From DASUAL01 sp050733055 (GTDB lineage: Bacteria; Gemmatimonadota; Gemmatimonadetes; Gemmatimonadales; GWC2-71-9), in NCBI GenBank assembly GCA_050733055.1, contig JBOHSI010000069.1, positions 1 to 21,331 on the forward strand: a stretch of DNA of 21,331 nucleotides, written 5' to 3'. The notes beneath the pieces are model-generated. The model did no database searches. It was not told the origin of the DNA and saw only the letters and a program-made list of their open reading frames with translations. This document shows, piece after piece, positions 8,195 through 14,806 of this stretch. Within the stretch, counting starts at the first letter, position 1; each line of letters starts with the position of its first letter. Made by a program: the position numbers and the translations under genes.

Positions 8195-8216
8195 AAAAAA
8201 CGCCTAGCGACCGGCG
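8195..8216 (-). terminator. Weak intrinsic terminator after the anti-sigma gene
   Basis: Read on the minus strand, a 4-bp GC stem (CGCC/GGCG, 8-base loop containing the anti-sigma stop codon) is followed directly by six T. The U-tract is convincing, but the stem is short. It would separate the sigma/anti-sigma unit from holA. Confidence 0.4.
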
Positions 8217-8692
8217 GTGGCGGGCTCGACGAGCGCGGTCCCGTATGGATACGGGTTGCCGGACACCACGCTGGCGCGCGGGTCCTGGAACGAGACGAAC
8301 GGAACGCCGGCGCTGGCCACCGGCTTGGGGAAGGGGACCGGCGGCAGGGCTGGGGCCCTCGCCACGTCGGATTCTCGGGTCCCTTCGAGGGCGAGCAGCG
8401 CGATCGCGGCCGCCACGAACAGCGCCGCCGCGACGCCCGCACTGGCTCGAACCTCGGCGCCCGCCCGGCGCTCCCGCTCCAGACGCGCTTCGAGCCGGCG
8501 CCGGAAGTCCGGCGACGGCTCGATCCTCTCGGCGGCCTGTAACGCGAGCACTCCCCGCCGGACTGCGGTGTCGTACCTGCGACAGGTGGGGCACGTCGCC
8601 TGGTGGCGCTCGAACCGGCGGAGCTCCGGTGGGGCAGTGATCAGCCCGTCATGGAACTCCGTGTAGCGATCCAGAAACTCGGCGCAGGTCAT
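8204..8692 (-). CDS. Membrane anti-sigma factor with zinc-finger (ZAS-type) domain
   Basis: 162 residues. The N-terminal cytoplasmic part has Cys3 and the H30-x3-C34-x2-C37 pattern (FERHQATCPTC) of the zinc-binding anti-sigma domain, which holds an ECF sigma factor inactive. One transmembrane helix follows at about residues 85-102 (AGVAAALFVAAAIALLAL), then a Pro-rich periplasmic tail of about 58 residues without a recognisable domain. It starts 40 bases after the ECF sigma gene stop on the same strand, so it is very probably that factor's regulator. The ribosome-binding site is weak. The short periplasmic part suggests signalling by regulated proteolysis or redox at the zinc site, but neither can be decided from sequence. 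Confidence 0.82.
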   Translation of the reverse strand: MTCAEFLDRYTEFHDGLITAPPELRRFERHQATCPTCRRYDTAVRRGVLALQAAERIEPSPDFRRRLEARLERERRAGAEVRASAGVAAALFVAAAIALLALEGTRESDVARAPALPPVPFPKPVASAGVPFVSFQDPRASVVSGNPYPYGTALVEPATAGR

Positions 8693-8732
8693 GACGGCTA
8701 TTCTACCGTGAGGCCTTGGCAGAGTTCCAGGG

Positions 8733-9377
8733 CTATTGCAGCAGCGGTCCGATGAGCTGGGCGAAGCTGTTGCGCGCGCGGTTGAGTCGGCTCTTCACCG
8801 TTCCCAGGTTGCACCCCGTGATGTCGGCGATTTCGGCGTAGCTCTTGCCCTCGAGCTCCCGCAGCACGAACACGGCCCGATGGTGGGTGGGGAGCTGCCC
8901 CACGCACTGATCCACGGCCTCCTTGAGGTAGCGCTTGCGGTACAGGTCGTCGGGCCGCGCCGACGCGTCCTCGAACTGCAGCGGCCGATGATCGGCCTCC
9001 CAGTGCTTCTTGATCGTCTGGAACAGCACCAGCGGGTTGCGGCTGCGGTTGCGCAGCTCGTTCTTCGCCAGGTTCGAGGCGATGGTATAGATCCACGTCG
9101 AGAACTTCTTCGTCTGGTCGAACCGGTGCAGGTGCCGGAACACCCGGATGAACACCTCTTGCACCAAGTCCTCGGCGCGCTCCCGGTCGCCGATCGTCCG
9201 GTTGATGAAGTTGAGCAGCCGGGTCTGGTAGCGGTCGACCAGGGTGCCGAACGCCTGCGGGTCGCCAGCGAGATGCTCGAGGACCAGCCGGCCGTCGTCC
9301 AGCTCGTAGAGCGCCTGGCGCTCCAGCGCGCGTGCCGTCACGACAGCTTGGGGTTTGCGCTTGATGGATGCTCGCAT
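8733..9377 (-). CDS. ECF RNA polymerase sigma factor (RpoE-like)
   Basis: 214 residues, slightly long for an ECF factor because of an N-terminal extension of about 30 residues. Region 2 spans about residues 37-108 (LVDRYQTRLLNFINRTIGD, then AEDLVQEVFIRVFRHL and KFSTWIYTIASNLAKNELR), covering core binding and -10 recognition. Region 4 spans about 152-205 (LPTHHRAVFVLRELEGKSY, then GCNLGTVKSRLNRAR), the -35-binding helix-turn-helix. GGGGTGAT, a good ribosome-binding match, sits 2 bases before the ATG. A cognate zinc-finger anti-sigma gene follows directly. The long 5' gap of 193 bases leaves room for regulation, but I could not identify a convincing autoregulated promoter. Confidence 0.93.
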   Translation of the reverse strand: MRASIKRKPQAVVTARALERQALYELDDGRLVLEHLAGDPQAFGTLVDRYQTRLLNFINRTIGDRERAEDLVQEVFIRVFRHLHRFDQTKKFSTWIYTIASNLAKNELRNRSRNPLVLFQTIKKHWEADHRPLQFEDASARPDDLYRKRYLKEAVDQCVGQLPTHHRAVFVLRELEGKSYAEIADITGCNLGTVKSRLNRARNSFAQLIGPLLQ

Positions 9378-9570
9378 CGATCACCCCGCAGTTTCAGACA
9401 GAAACACTCACAGTCCCGAGTGAGGTACGTCATCCACGGTTAAGTAAGATGCGGCACGAAACGTACCCGTCGCACCCCTGTTTTACAAGTTCTTTGTTGA
9501 CAACGCGTTTGGGCTTGACCCCCGGGCCCTGGCCCCTGCAATATCGTCCCCAAGCGGGGACGGCGCAACG
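9378..9570. other. Intergenic region between NUDIX and ECF sigma genes
   Basis: 193 bases without a gene. It is AT-richer than its surroundings at 9435-9510 and should hold the ECF sigma promoter on the minus strand. A GAACTT hexamer (minus strand, about 9487-9492) resembles an RpoE-type -35 box, but no matching -10 is clear. On the plus strand, TTGACC at 9515 and CAATAT at 9539 are 18 bases apart; no plus-strand gene follows. A 7-bp perfect hairpin lies at 9545-9562. Confidence 0.5.
9545..9562 (-). terminator. Perfect 7-bp hairpin after the NUDIX gene, no U-tract
   Basis: CGTCCCC and GGGGACG flank a 4-base loop, 9 bases beyond the NUDIX stop codon in the transcribed direction. The stem is strong but is followed by ATATTGC rather than a T run, so it is either a non-canonical transcript end or an mRNA-stabilising stem. 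Confidence 0.4.
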
Positions 9571-10110
9571 CTACAGCCCCAGCTTGAACCCCGCCATATA
9601 AAGGATTGCGACTATTGTCTTGGCGTCACGGATCTCACCGTCGCGAATCGCGGCGAGCACGTGCGACAGGGGCTGCGGCACGACCTCAATGAACTCGTCG
9701 CGCTCGGGCGCCGCCGTCCGCGCCGAGAGCCCGCTCGCCATGTACAGATGGATGACTTCGTCGGTGAAGCCGGGCGTGGTCCAGATGGACGTGAGGAGCT
9801 CGAGCCGTGTCGCCATCACTCCCGCTTCCTCGAGCAGCTCGCGCCGGGCGCACGCCTCGGGCGACTCGCCGGGTGCGAGGGTGCCGGCCGGGATCTCCCA
9901 GAGCGGCCCGCCCGCCGCGTAGCGGTACTGCTTGATCCTCACGATTGTGGGGTCGCCATCCGCGGGGTCGGATGCGCACGGCACCACGGCCGCGGCGCCG
10001 GGATGCCGGATCAGTTCCAGCTCCCCGGTGGAGCCGTCGGGAAAGCGGACAGTATCGACGTCCAGCCGCACGACGCGGCCCGCGTAGATCGAGCGCGTGG
10101 CGAGTTGCAT
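9571..10110 (-). CDS. NUDIX hydrolase, ADP-ribose pyrophosphatase type
   Basis: 179 residues. The NUDIX box is complete at residues 76-98 (G-x5-E-x7-REL-LEEAGV), providing the Mg-binding glutamates. The upstream WEIPAGTL and the preceding beta strands (AAAVVPC, IVRIKQYR) are those of the ADP-ribose pyrophosphatase subgroup, which hydrolyses ADP-ribose to AMP and ribose-5-phosphate. A TTPGFTDEVIHLYMA segment, also typical of that subgroup, follows. It starts 13 bases after the YdcF-like gene with a G-rich ribosome site between them, so the two are probably co-transcribed. The exact substrate among NDP-sugars cannot be fixed from sequence. Confidence 0.9.
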   Translation of the reverse strand: MQLATRSIYAGRVVRLDVDTVRFPDGSTGELELIRHPGAAAVVPCASDPADGDPTIVRIKQYRYAAGGPLWEIPAGTLAPGESPEACARRELLEEAGVMATRLELLTSIWTTPGFTDEVIHLYMASGLSARTAAPERDEFIEVVPQPLSHVLAAIRDGEIRDAKTIVAILYMAGFKLGL

Positions 10111-10123
10111 CTGCGCCCCCCCC

Positions 10124-10726
10124 TCAGCGGTTGAAGAGCCAGGTGACGGGAACCTTGACGCCCTCGGCGAGGAAGTAGCCGGCGTTCAGCCGGGGGTTGG
10201 AGCGGATCGGCGAGCCGGGCGCGGGAGACGTGAAGGGGACCAGCCCGAGCCGGCGTGCGATGATCTCGAGCCGCAGCATGTGGAACCCGTCGGACACGAG
10301 CAGGACCCGGCGATTGTCGTGCCCGCTGAACCAGTGGGCGACGCCGTCGAGGGAGGCCGTCGTGCTCGAGCCCGCCGGAAGCGCGACCACCGCAGCGTCC
10401 GCGAGCCCTACCCGGAGGAGATAGCGGCGGCCAACCTCCGACTCGCTCAGCGTGTCGCCCATGCCGACTCCGCCGGTGACGAGCACGACCGGCGCGAGGC
10501 CGCGCTGGTACAGCGCCGCAGCGTGGTTGAGCCGGGCGCGGAACACGGGCGACGGCCGGCCATTGTACTGGGCGGCGCCGAGCACGACGATCGCGTCGGC
10601 GCTCTTCGCCTGGTCGCGGGCGGCCGTCAGCGCCACGGCCACTACAACCGTCGCCCAGGCCAGCGCGACCGCAATGGCCGCGACGACGGCTGCCGCGACC
10701 CTGCGCGGCATGGTCCAGAAAGGCAT
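10124..10726 (-). CDS. YdcF/SanA-like DUF218 membrane protein
   Basis: 200 residues. A single N-terminal transmembrane helix (residues about 9-35, Ala/Val-rich) is followed by the DUF218 domain: DAIVVLGAAQYNGRPSPVFRARL near 44-66, VVLVTGG at 80-86, SESEVGRRYLL at 94-104, GSSTTASLDGVA at 119-130 and VLLVSDGFHMLRLEIIARRLG near 141-161. This family includes SanA and ElyC, implicated in envelope integrity, and soluble YdcF; the biochemical activity is not settled. The first ATG lacks a visible ribosome-binding site and follows a pyrimidine-rich leader, so the second Met (residue 6, MPRRV) may be used. It is the leading gene of the pair with the NUDIX hydrolase. Confidence 0.86.
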   Translation of the reverse strand: MPFWTMPRRVAAAVVAAIAVALAWATVVVAVALTAARDQAKSADAIVVLGAAQYNGRPSPVFRARLNHAAALYQRGLAPVVLVTGGVGMGDTLSESEVGRRYLLRVGLADAAVVALPAGSSTTASLDGVAHWFSGHDNRRVLLVSDGFHMLRLEIIARRLGLVPFTSPAPGSPIRSNPRLNAGYFLAEGVKVPVTWLFNR

Positions 10727-10775
10727 GGGGGGAAAGACAACAGGGGAGGGAGGAAGACGGAAGGGGGAAGCGGGG
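10727..10775. repeat. Polypurine (plus) / polypyrimidine (minus) low-complexity leader
   Basis: The 49-base gap between the second HEAT gene and the YdcF-like gene is almost entirely G and A on the plus strand, built of GGGGGAAG- and GGAGG-like words. It replaces a normal ribosome-binding region for the YdcF-like gene. No terminator or promoter is seen in it. Confidence 0.6.
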
Positions 10776-11405
10776 TCAGGGCCTGGTCAGGAGCTCCTCG
10801 AAGAGCGCCAGCGCCCGAGAGTCGTCGGACTGGCCGAGCCAGAAGATCGCTGTGCGGCGCACGTGGGGATCACGGTGGGTGCGGGCGATCCGGATCAGGG
10901 CGGGGACGCCCTCCTCGCGGGGCCGCTGCGACAGGGCGAAGACGGTGGCTTCACGGATCTCGCGGTCCATCGTGTCCGCCGCCACGAGGTCGTCGAGACC
11001 TCGGGTCGCGGCCTGCTCGGCAGCCTGGCCCAGCCAGAACACCGCTGTGCGACGCGTGCGGCGGGGGATTCGCCCGTCGCGGGCGATCCGGAGCAGGTCA
11101 GGGCCCAGGGTTACGCTGTCGGCGAGCGTCGCGGAGAAGATGGCCCTCTCCCCCGCCCCCGGTGTCGCGGCGCGGGCGAGGGACAACAGATAGCGCGCGG
11201 CTTCCGGAGCACTTACAGTGCCCAGGTCCGTGGTCCCTGCGGCGACATGCCATGTGCCGCCTACATAGGTGTGGAGCCGGGTCACGTCGTTCCCGCGCTT
11301 CGTGAGGGAGACCCGGACCGGGCCCGAGTCGCACTCGGACCGCCAGCTGTCCTGGTTCACCTGGGAGCGGTGTCCCTCGACGTGCTGGCTCTTGCACCGG
11401 CCCAC
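10776..11405 (-). CDS. HEAT-repeat protein, 5'-truncated, in frame behind the first HEAT gene's stop
   Basis: 209 residues if GTG 11405 is used. Protein-like sequence with paired cysteines continues in the same frame for 11 codons further upstream (TPANTITWDCE) until it meets the TGA at 11439-11441, which is also the stop codon of the first HEAT gene. No Met, signal peptide or good ribosome site precedes it; the ATG at 11442 is in another frame. The N-terminal part (CDSGPVRVSLTKRGNDVTRL, then TYVGGTWHV and TDLGTVSAPEAARYLLSLAR) looks like a small extracytoplasmic domain. Residues about 120-209 hold three HEAT-like units ending in AVFWLGQ, TVFALSQ and AIFWLGQ. I recall similar Gemmatimonadota proteins beginning with a signal peptide and a Cys-containing segment that is absent here; this is not checked. 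It is either a truncated gene, a readthrough extension, or starts at GTG. Confidence 0.68.
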   Translation of the reverse strand: MGRCKSQHVEGHRSQVNQDSWRSECDSGPVRVSLTKRGNDVTRLHTYVGGTWHVAAGTTDLGTVSAPEAARYLLSLARAATPGAGERAIFSATLADSVTLGPDLLRIARDGRIPRRTRRTAVFWLGQAAEQAATRGLDDLVAADTMDREIREATVFALSQRPREEGVPALIRIARTHRDPHVRRTAIFWLGQSDDSRALALFEELLTRP

Positions 11406-11438
11406 CTCGCAGTCCCAGGTGATGGTGTTCGCGGGCGT

Positions 11439-12947
11439 TCATGGCGCGTCCTGGTTGATGATTTGGAGCAGCAGCTCGGCGACGCGGGGGTCGCGCGACT
11501 GGCCGAGCCAGAACAGCGCCTTCTTGCGGAGCTCCCTGTCCGGGTCGGTCCGCGCGATTGCGAGCAGCCTGTCCACTGCTTCGGGCTCGCGCCGCTGGGA
11601 GTACACGAAGATCAGCTGCTCGCGCATCTCGAGCGCGTCCGTCCGATCGTACAGCGCCACGAGGTCGGTGATGGGCGCGTGCCCCTGCCCGGCCCAGAAC
11701 AGCGCTTTCTTCCTGATCTCTACGCTTTCGCTCTTGTTCAGTGCGACGTCGAGCAGCCAGCGATCGGTTCGGGCCACCCGCATCTGCGAGAACGAGAACA
11801 GCACCTTCTCCTTGAGCTCGTCGTTGTCGAGCTTGACAAACAGGCCCTTCAGGAACTCGGCCGTCTGAGGCGAGCCCTGCTGGCTGAGCCAGAAGATGGC
11901 TTGCTCGCGGATGCGGTGCGGGACGTCACGGCGCTCGGCGTAGCTCCGGAGCGCCGCGGCCGCGCGGGGGCTGCGCTGCTGGGACAGCGAGAAGATGGCC
12001 TTCTCCTGCAGGGTCTCTTCGGTGGCATGTCGCAGGATGGAATCGAGCGCCGCCACGGCTTTCTCGGTGCCTACCTGCGATAACCAGAAGACCGCCTGCT
12101 CGCGCACTTCGGAATCCGGATCGTTGCGGGCCGCGTCGAGCAGGATGTCCTCGGTGTCCGCGGAGCGCTTCTGGGACACGAGGAACACGGCCTTGCGGCG
12201 CAGGCAAGTCGATCCTTCGTCGCGCCGTGCCAGCACGGTCTTCAAGATGGGGACCGCGCGGTCCTCGTCCATCTGAAGCATCGCGTTCAGCGCGGCCACT
12301 CGGATGTCGTCCTCGTCATCGCAGTGGGAGGGAGCCAGGCGGGGCGGGGGCGCGGGTCGCCCTGGGCGCGGCTGAGGTGGAGGCCGGGCGGGCCGCGGTT
12401 CCTGGGCGTGGGGCGCGGGGACGGGGGCGATGGTGTCGACCTCGTGCGTGATGGCCTCGGCCGCCTCGGCGTCGCCGCGCCGCGCCAACTCACCCTGCAC
12501 CCGCCGCAACAGGACTTCGGCGTCCCGGTGCGTCGCCGCATCGGGATGACGCGCCGCTTGGGTGCGCAGCGCCGTGCGGGCCGCGCGTAGCCCGTCCTCG
12601 GACCCCGTGCGATACAGCGCAAACGCCTCCCAGTAGTACGCGTCGGGCGCGTACGTCGATTGCGGGTAGCGACTGCGCAGCTGCTCGAACAGCTCGGCCG
12701 CGCGGCGGTACTGGCTGCGGTTCAACGCCTGGCGCGCGGCGCGATACAGCGAGTCGGCGGGATCCTGTTCGTCGAGCGCGAGCGCCACGTCGCCATCGTC
12801 CAGCGCGTCGAGCCCCGCGAGTCCCGGTAGCGCTTCGGCGCCCTGCAGCCCGTCGAGCTGAGAGAGCGCGCGAGGGGCTGCAAGCCGGGGGGCGGCCGGC
12901 TGCTGAACGCCCACGACGGCCGCTAACACGAGCTGCATCACCTGCAT
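11439..12947 (-). CDS. TPR-like/HEAT-repeat protein with Pro-rich linker
   Basis: 502 residues from ATG 12947, which shares a base with the anti-sigma stop (TGATG); AAGGAG lies 7 bases upstream. GTG 12950 is an alternative. A short hydrophobic N-terminus (MQLVLAAVVGVQQPA) may be a signal peptide. Residues about 60-175 contain a TolA/YbgF-like TPR segment (YRRAAELFEQLRSRYPQSTYAPDAYYW). A Pro/Ala/Arg-rich linker follows, then from about 205 to the end about eight HEAT-type units of 30-36 residues. These units carry the recurring core [AV]-[IVL]-F-x-x-[SG]-Q (AVFLVSQ, AVFWLSQ, AIFSLSQ, AIFWLSQ, VLFSFSQ, ALFWAGQ, LIFVYSQ, ALFWLGQ). Such arrays are protein-binding scaffolds. Cotranscription with the ECF sigma and anti-sigma suggests a periplasmic partner or sensor role, which is inference. 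Confidence 0.83.
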   Translation of the reverse strand: MQVMQLVLAAVVGVQQPAAPRLAAPRALSQLDGLQGAEALPGLAGLDALDDGDVALALDEQDPADSLYRAARQALNRSQYRRAAELFEQLRSRYPQSTYAPDAYYWEAFALYRTGSEDGLRAARTALRTQAARHPDAATHRDAEVLLRRVQGELARRGDAEAAEAITHEVDTIAPVPAPHAQEPRPARPPPQPRPGRPAPPPRLAPSHCDDEDDIRVAALNAMLQMDEDRAVPILKTVLARRDEGSTCLRRKAVFLVSQKRSADTEDILLDAARNDPDSEVREQAVFWLSQVGTEKAVAALDSILRHATEETLQEKAIFSLSQQRSPRAAAALRSYAERRDVPHRIREQAIFWLSQQGSPQTAEFLKGLFVKLDNDELKEKVLFSFSQMRVARTDRWLLDVALNKSESVEIRKKALFWAGQGHAPITDLVALYDRTDALEMREQLIFVYSQRREPEAVDRLLAIARTDPDRELRKKALFWLGQSRDPRVAELLLQIINQDAP

Positions 12948-13570
12948 CACAGTGCTCCTTGCGCGCGCGTTGGGCCGGGGCCGGCGGGGACCGCCGAGCG
13001 CAGCCGCAGCAGCACGCTCCGTTGTTCCAGTGCTTGATCGATCAGCTGCACGTCTTCCCGGTGCCCGCTCGACGGCAGCTGAGCAATCTGCGCCAGCACC
13101 AGCTCCAGGTCCTCGAGGAGGCTCTTCAAGCGAGGGTCCTTGCCGGCGGGCGAGTCGAGCATCAAGCGGGTCGTGCCGAGCAAGTCGCGTGCTTGCGCGG
13201 TGAGCTGCGCGTCGCGCGCGCCGGCGCGGGCCTCGGTCCGAAAACCGGTGAGCAGTGCCTCGGTGCGACTCAGATGCCGGGCCGCCGCCACGCGGTACGG
13301 GAGCGCTGGCAGATCGCCGCGGGTGGCGGCGACCGTCAGCCTGGCCGGCGTGCTGCGCGCCGACCAGCGACCGATCCCGATACCCAATGCGAGCACCGCC
13401 GCGATGCCCATGCCCCACCGCAGCCACGGGCCTCGCACGACCACGGGCCGCCGCCGCGCTTCCCGCGCGGCCGCGATACGCCGCCACAGGTCTTCGCGCG
13501 GGGTCTCGGGCGGGCGGTGATAGTCCTGTGCCGCATCGCGGAGCAGCCGTTCGAACCGGTCTTCGGTCAT
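12947..13570 (-). CDS. Single-pass membrane protein, probable anti-sigma factor
   Basis: 207 residues from ATG 13570, overlapping the ECF sigma stop as ATGA with AGGAGA 9 bases upstream. Residues 1-48 are charged and cytoplasmic (MTEDRFERLLRDAAQDYHRP, then DLWRRIAAAREARRR). One transmembrane helix follows at about 50-67 (LRWGMGIAAVLALGIGIG). The remaining 140 residues are an extracytoplasmic helical region (RVAAARHLSRTEALLTGFR, then LMLDSPAGKDPRLKSLLEDLELVLAQIAQL), likely coiled coil. There is no zinc-finger motif. Position directly behind an ECF sigma and this topology are those of membrane anti-sigma factors, but no family motif proves it. The helical periplasmic part is vaguely like metal-sensing or Spy-type helical domains; I do not assign that. 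Confidence 0.72.
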   Translation of the reverse strand: MTEDRFERLLRDAAQDYHRPPETPREDLWRRIAAAREARRRPVVVRGPWLRWGMGIAAVLALGIGIGRWSARSTPARLTVAATRGDLPALPYRVAAARHLSRTEALLTGFRTEARAGARDAQLTAQARDLLGTTRLMLDSPAGKDPRLKSLLEDLELVLAQIAQLPSSGHREDVQLIDQALEQRSVLLRLRSAVPAGPGPTRAQGAL

Positions 13571-14127
13571 GACACCCACTCTCCTGCGAAGTCGGCGAGT
13601 GCGTCCCGCAGCTTGGCGCGCGCCCGTGACAGTTGCGCTTTCGACGTGCCCGTCTCGATGCCGAGAGCGGCGCCGATCTCTTCGTGCGTGTAGCCCTCGA
13701 CGTCGTGCATCACGAACACGGTTCGATAGCCGTCCGACAGTGCGTCGATCGCTCTCGCCAGGCGCCGCTTGAGATCCGGCTCCGCCGCCCGCACCGTGGC
13801 CGAGAGCCCGTCGGCGTCCTCGAGATCCGTCTCCCGGTGCCGGAACCGCTTCACCTTCCTCAGCCCGTTCAGCGCCACCGACGTGGCGATGGCGTGCAGC
13901 CACGTCGAGAGCTTCGCCTCGCCCCGGAAGGAGCCGAGCCGCTCGAACGCGCGGACGAAGGTGTCCTGGGTGAATTCGCGCGCGAGCTCGTCGTCACCTG
14001 CGAGCCGGTAGGCCAACCGGTACACGCGATCCACGTGCGCGTCGTACAGCACACGCTCTGCGGCGCCGTCCCCGGCGCGGACACGGGCTATGAGTTCGCG
14101 TTCGTCCACCGGGCTCCGGAGCGGCAT
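13567..14127 (-). CDS. ECF RNA polymerase sigma factor
   Basis: 186 residues from ATG 14127, the normal ECF size; the open frame extends further upstream, but that part is low-complexity and overlaps the promoter. Region 2 spans about residues 25-95 (ERVLYDAHVDRVYRLAYRLA, then AREFTQDTFVRAFERLGSF and KLSTWLHAIATSVALNGLRK). Region 4 spans about 125-178 (LSDGYRTVFVMHDVEGYTHE, then LGIETGTSKAQLSRARAKLR). An ECF-like promoter lies 14-41 bases upstream, which suggests autoregulation. The gene heads a coupled unit with the membrane anti-sigma candidate and two HEAT-repeat proteins, so the four probably form one regulatory module responding to an envelope signal. Confidence 0.93.
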   Translation of the reverse strand: MPLRSPVDERELIARVRAGDGAAERVLYDAHVDRVYRLAYRLAGDDELAREFTQDTFVRAFERLGSFRGEAKLSTWLHAIATSVALNGLRKVKRFRHRETDLEDADGLSATVRAAEPDLKRRLARAIDALSDGYRTVFVMHDVEGYTHEEIGAALGIETGTSKAQLSRARAKLRDALADFAGEWVS

Positions 14128-14140
14128 CTCGGCTAACGGT

Positions 14141-14168
14141 CTGACAGCGGGGGGGGTGGAAGGGTTGC
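14141..14168 (-). promoter_or_regulatory. ECF-type promoter of the second sigma gene with C8 spacer tract
   Basis: On the minus strand, GCAACC (14168-14163) is followed after exactly 17 bases by GTCAG (14145-14141), matching the AAC ... GTC pattern of ECF promoters. The ATG lies 13 bases further on. The spacer contains eight consecutive cytosines (plus-strand G8 at 14149-14156). Confidence 0.6.
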
Positions 14169-14177
14169 GTGACAAGC

Positions 14178-14260
14178 GGGAGCGGGGAGCAGGGAGCAGC
14201 ACCCACCGCTGCGACGCGTGCCATCGGACCGGAAGGTACCGCTCCCCGCTCCCCGCTCCC
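14178..14260. repeat. Inverted heptamer-repeat arms (GGGGAGC type) between satE-like and sigma genes
   Basis: The left arm at 14178-14197 and right arm at 14241-14260 each hold about three GGGGAGC heptamers in opposite orientation and pair at 19 of 20 positions, with a 43-base spacer. They could fold into a terminator-like stem behind the SatE-like gene, whose stop codon adjoins the right arm, but there is no U-tract. The regular heptamer structure suggests slippage-prone repeat DNA. Confidence 0.7.
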
Positions 14261-14806
14261 CTAGTGCAGCAGCATCCGCATCCCCACGCCACCCAGCACG
14301 GCGAGCAGGAAGGACGCCAGGGTGCCGATCAAGAAGTACTCCCCGAACTCACGGTCTTCCAGTGCCTTGAACCGGGCGAGCGACTTGGCCGCGATGATCC
14401 ACCCGATCGCGCTGTATTCCCCGAGCAGCACGAGGGTGAGGGCGATGGCGCGCTCGAGGGCGCCGATGGCGCGGCCGCGGGCGATGTCGATCGCCCCCGC
14501 CGTGCGGTCCTCGTCGCGACGCATCTGCAGCGTGGGGAGCTCGAGCACAGCGCGGATCAGGACCATCCCGCGACCGCACACATAGAGGTATCCCGTGGCG
14601 AGGAACCCGACCTGGCCCCAGAACAGCCCTTGCGCCCGCGGCACGACGAGCGGTGCGAGCAACATCCCGGCCACGACGACCGCGATCACGATCAGGGCTT
14701 CCACGAACAGCACCGTGGCGCCGCGCCGGCGGCGGTCCACCTGTTCGGGCCACAAGTTCGCGGCCAGGGTGTATGCGAGCAGCGGTACAACGAACAGCGG
14801 GTTCAC
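14261..14806 (-). CDS. Small membrane protein resembling the C-terminal half of DUF3307 proteins
   Basis: 181 residues from GTG 14806, overlapping the satD stop as GTGA, with GGAGG four bases upstream. About five membrane segments are visible: residues 3-18, 30-53, 60-84, 118-140 and 155-180. The C-terminal signature RGRAIGALERAIALTLVLLG, then EYSAIGWIIAAKSLARFKAL and EDREFGEYFLIGTLASFLLA, is the block I associate with DUF3307-type proteins, which usually sit beside SatD-family genes. The N-terminal DUF3307 part (HLLADF-type) is not visible and is replaced by an unrelated hydrophobic segment. Function is unknown. The coupled start means it is made together with the SatD-like protein, so a cytosolic regulator plus membrane partner is the natural reading. 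Confidence 0.75.
   Translation of the reverse strand: MNPLFVVPLLAYTLAANLWPEQVDRRRRGATVLFVEALIVIAVVVAGMLLAPLVVPRAQGLFWGQVGFLATGYLYVCGRGMVLIRAVLELPTLQMRRDEDRTAGAIDIARGRAIGALERAIALTLVLLGEYSAIGWIIAAKSLARFKALEDREFGEYFLIGTLASFLLAVLGGVGMRMLLH

Noticed and set aside
9515..9544. Plus-strand promoter TTGACC-N18-CAATAT
   Set aside because: No plus-strand gene follows, and the expected start would fall inside the hairpin at 9545-9562. Kept only as a remark in the intergenic entry.
11439..11441. TGA as selenocysteine codon joining the two HEAT genes
   Set aside because: The position is not a conserved Cys site, no SECIS-like stem is evident after it, and HEAT1 ends naturally there. Truncation or reinitiation is simpler.
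10097..12083. Long plus-strand open frames (402 and 543 codons)
   Set aside because: They are antisense to the YdcF-like and HEAT genes. Composition is that of high-GC shadow frames, with no recognisable domain.
14128..14292. Longer N-terminus for the second ECF sigma factor
   Set aside because: The extra 55 codons are Cys/Arg/Pro-rich, overlap the inverted repeat and the promoter, and add nothing to the ECF domain. ATG 14127 gives the normal length.
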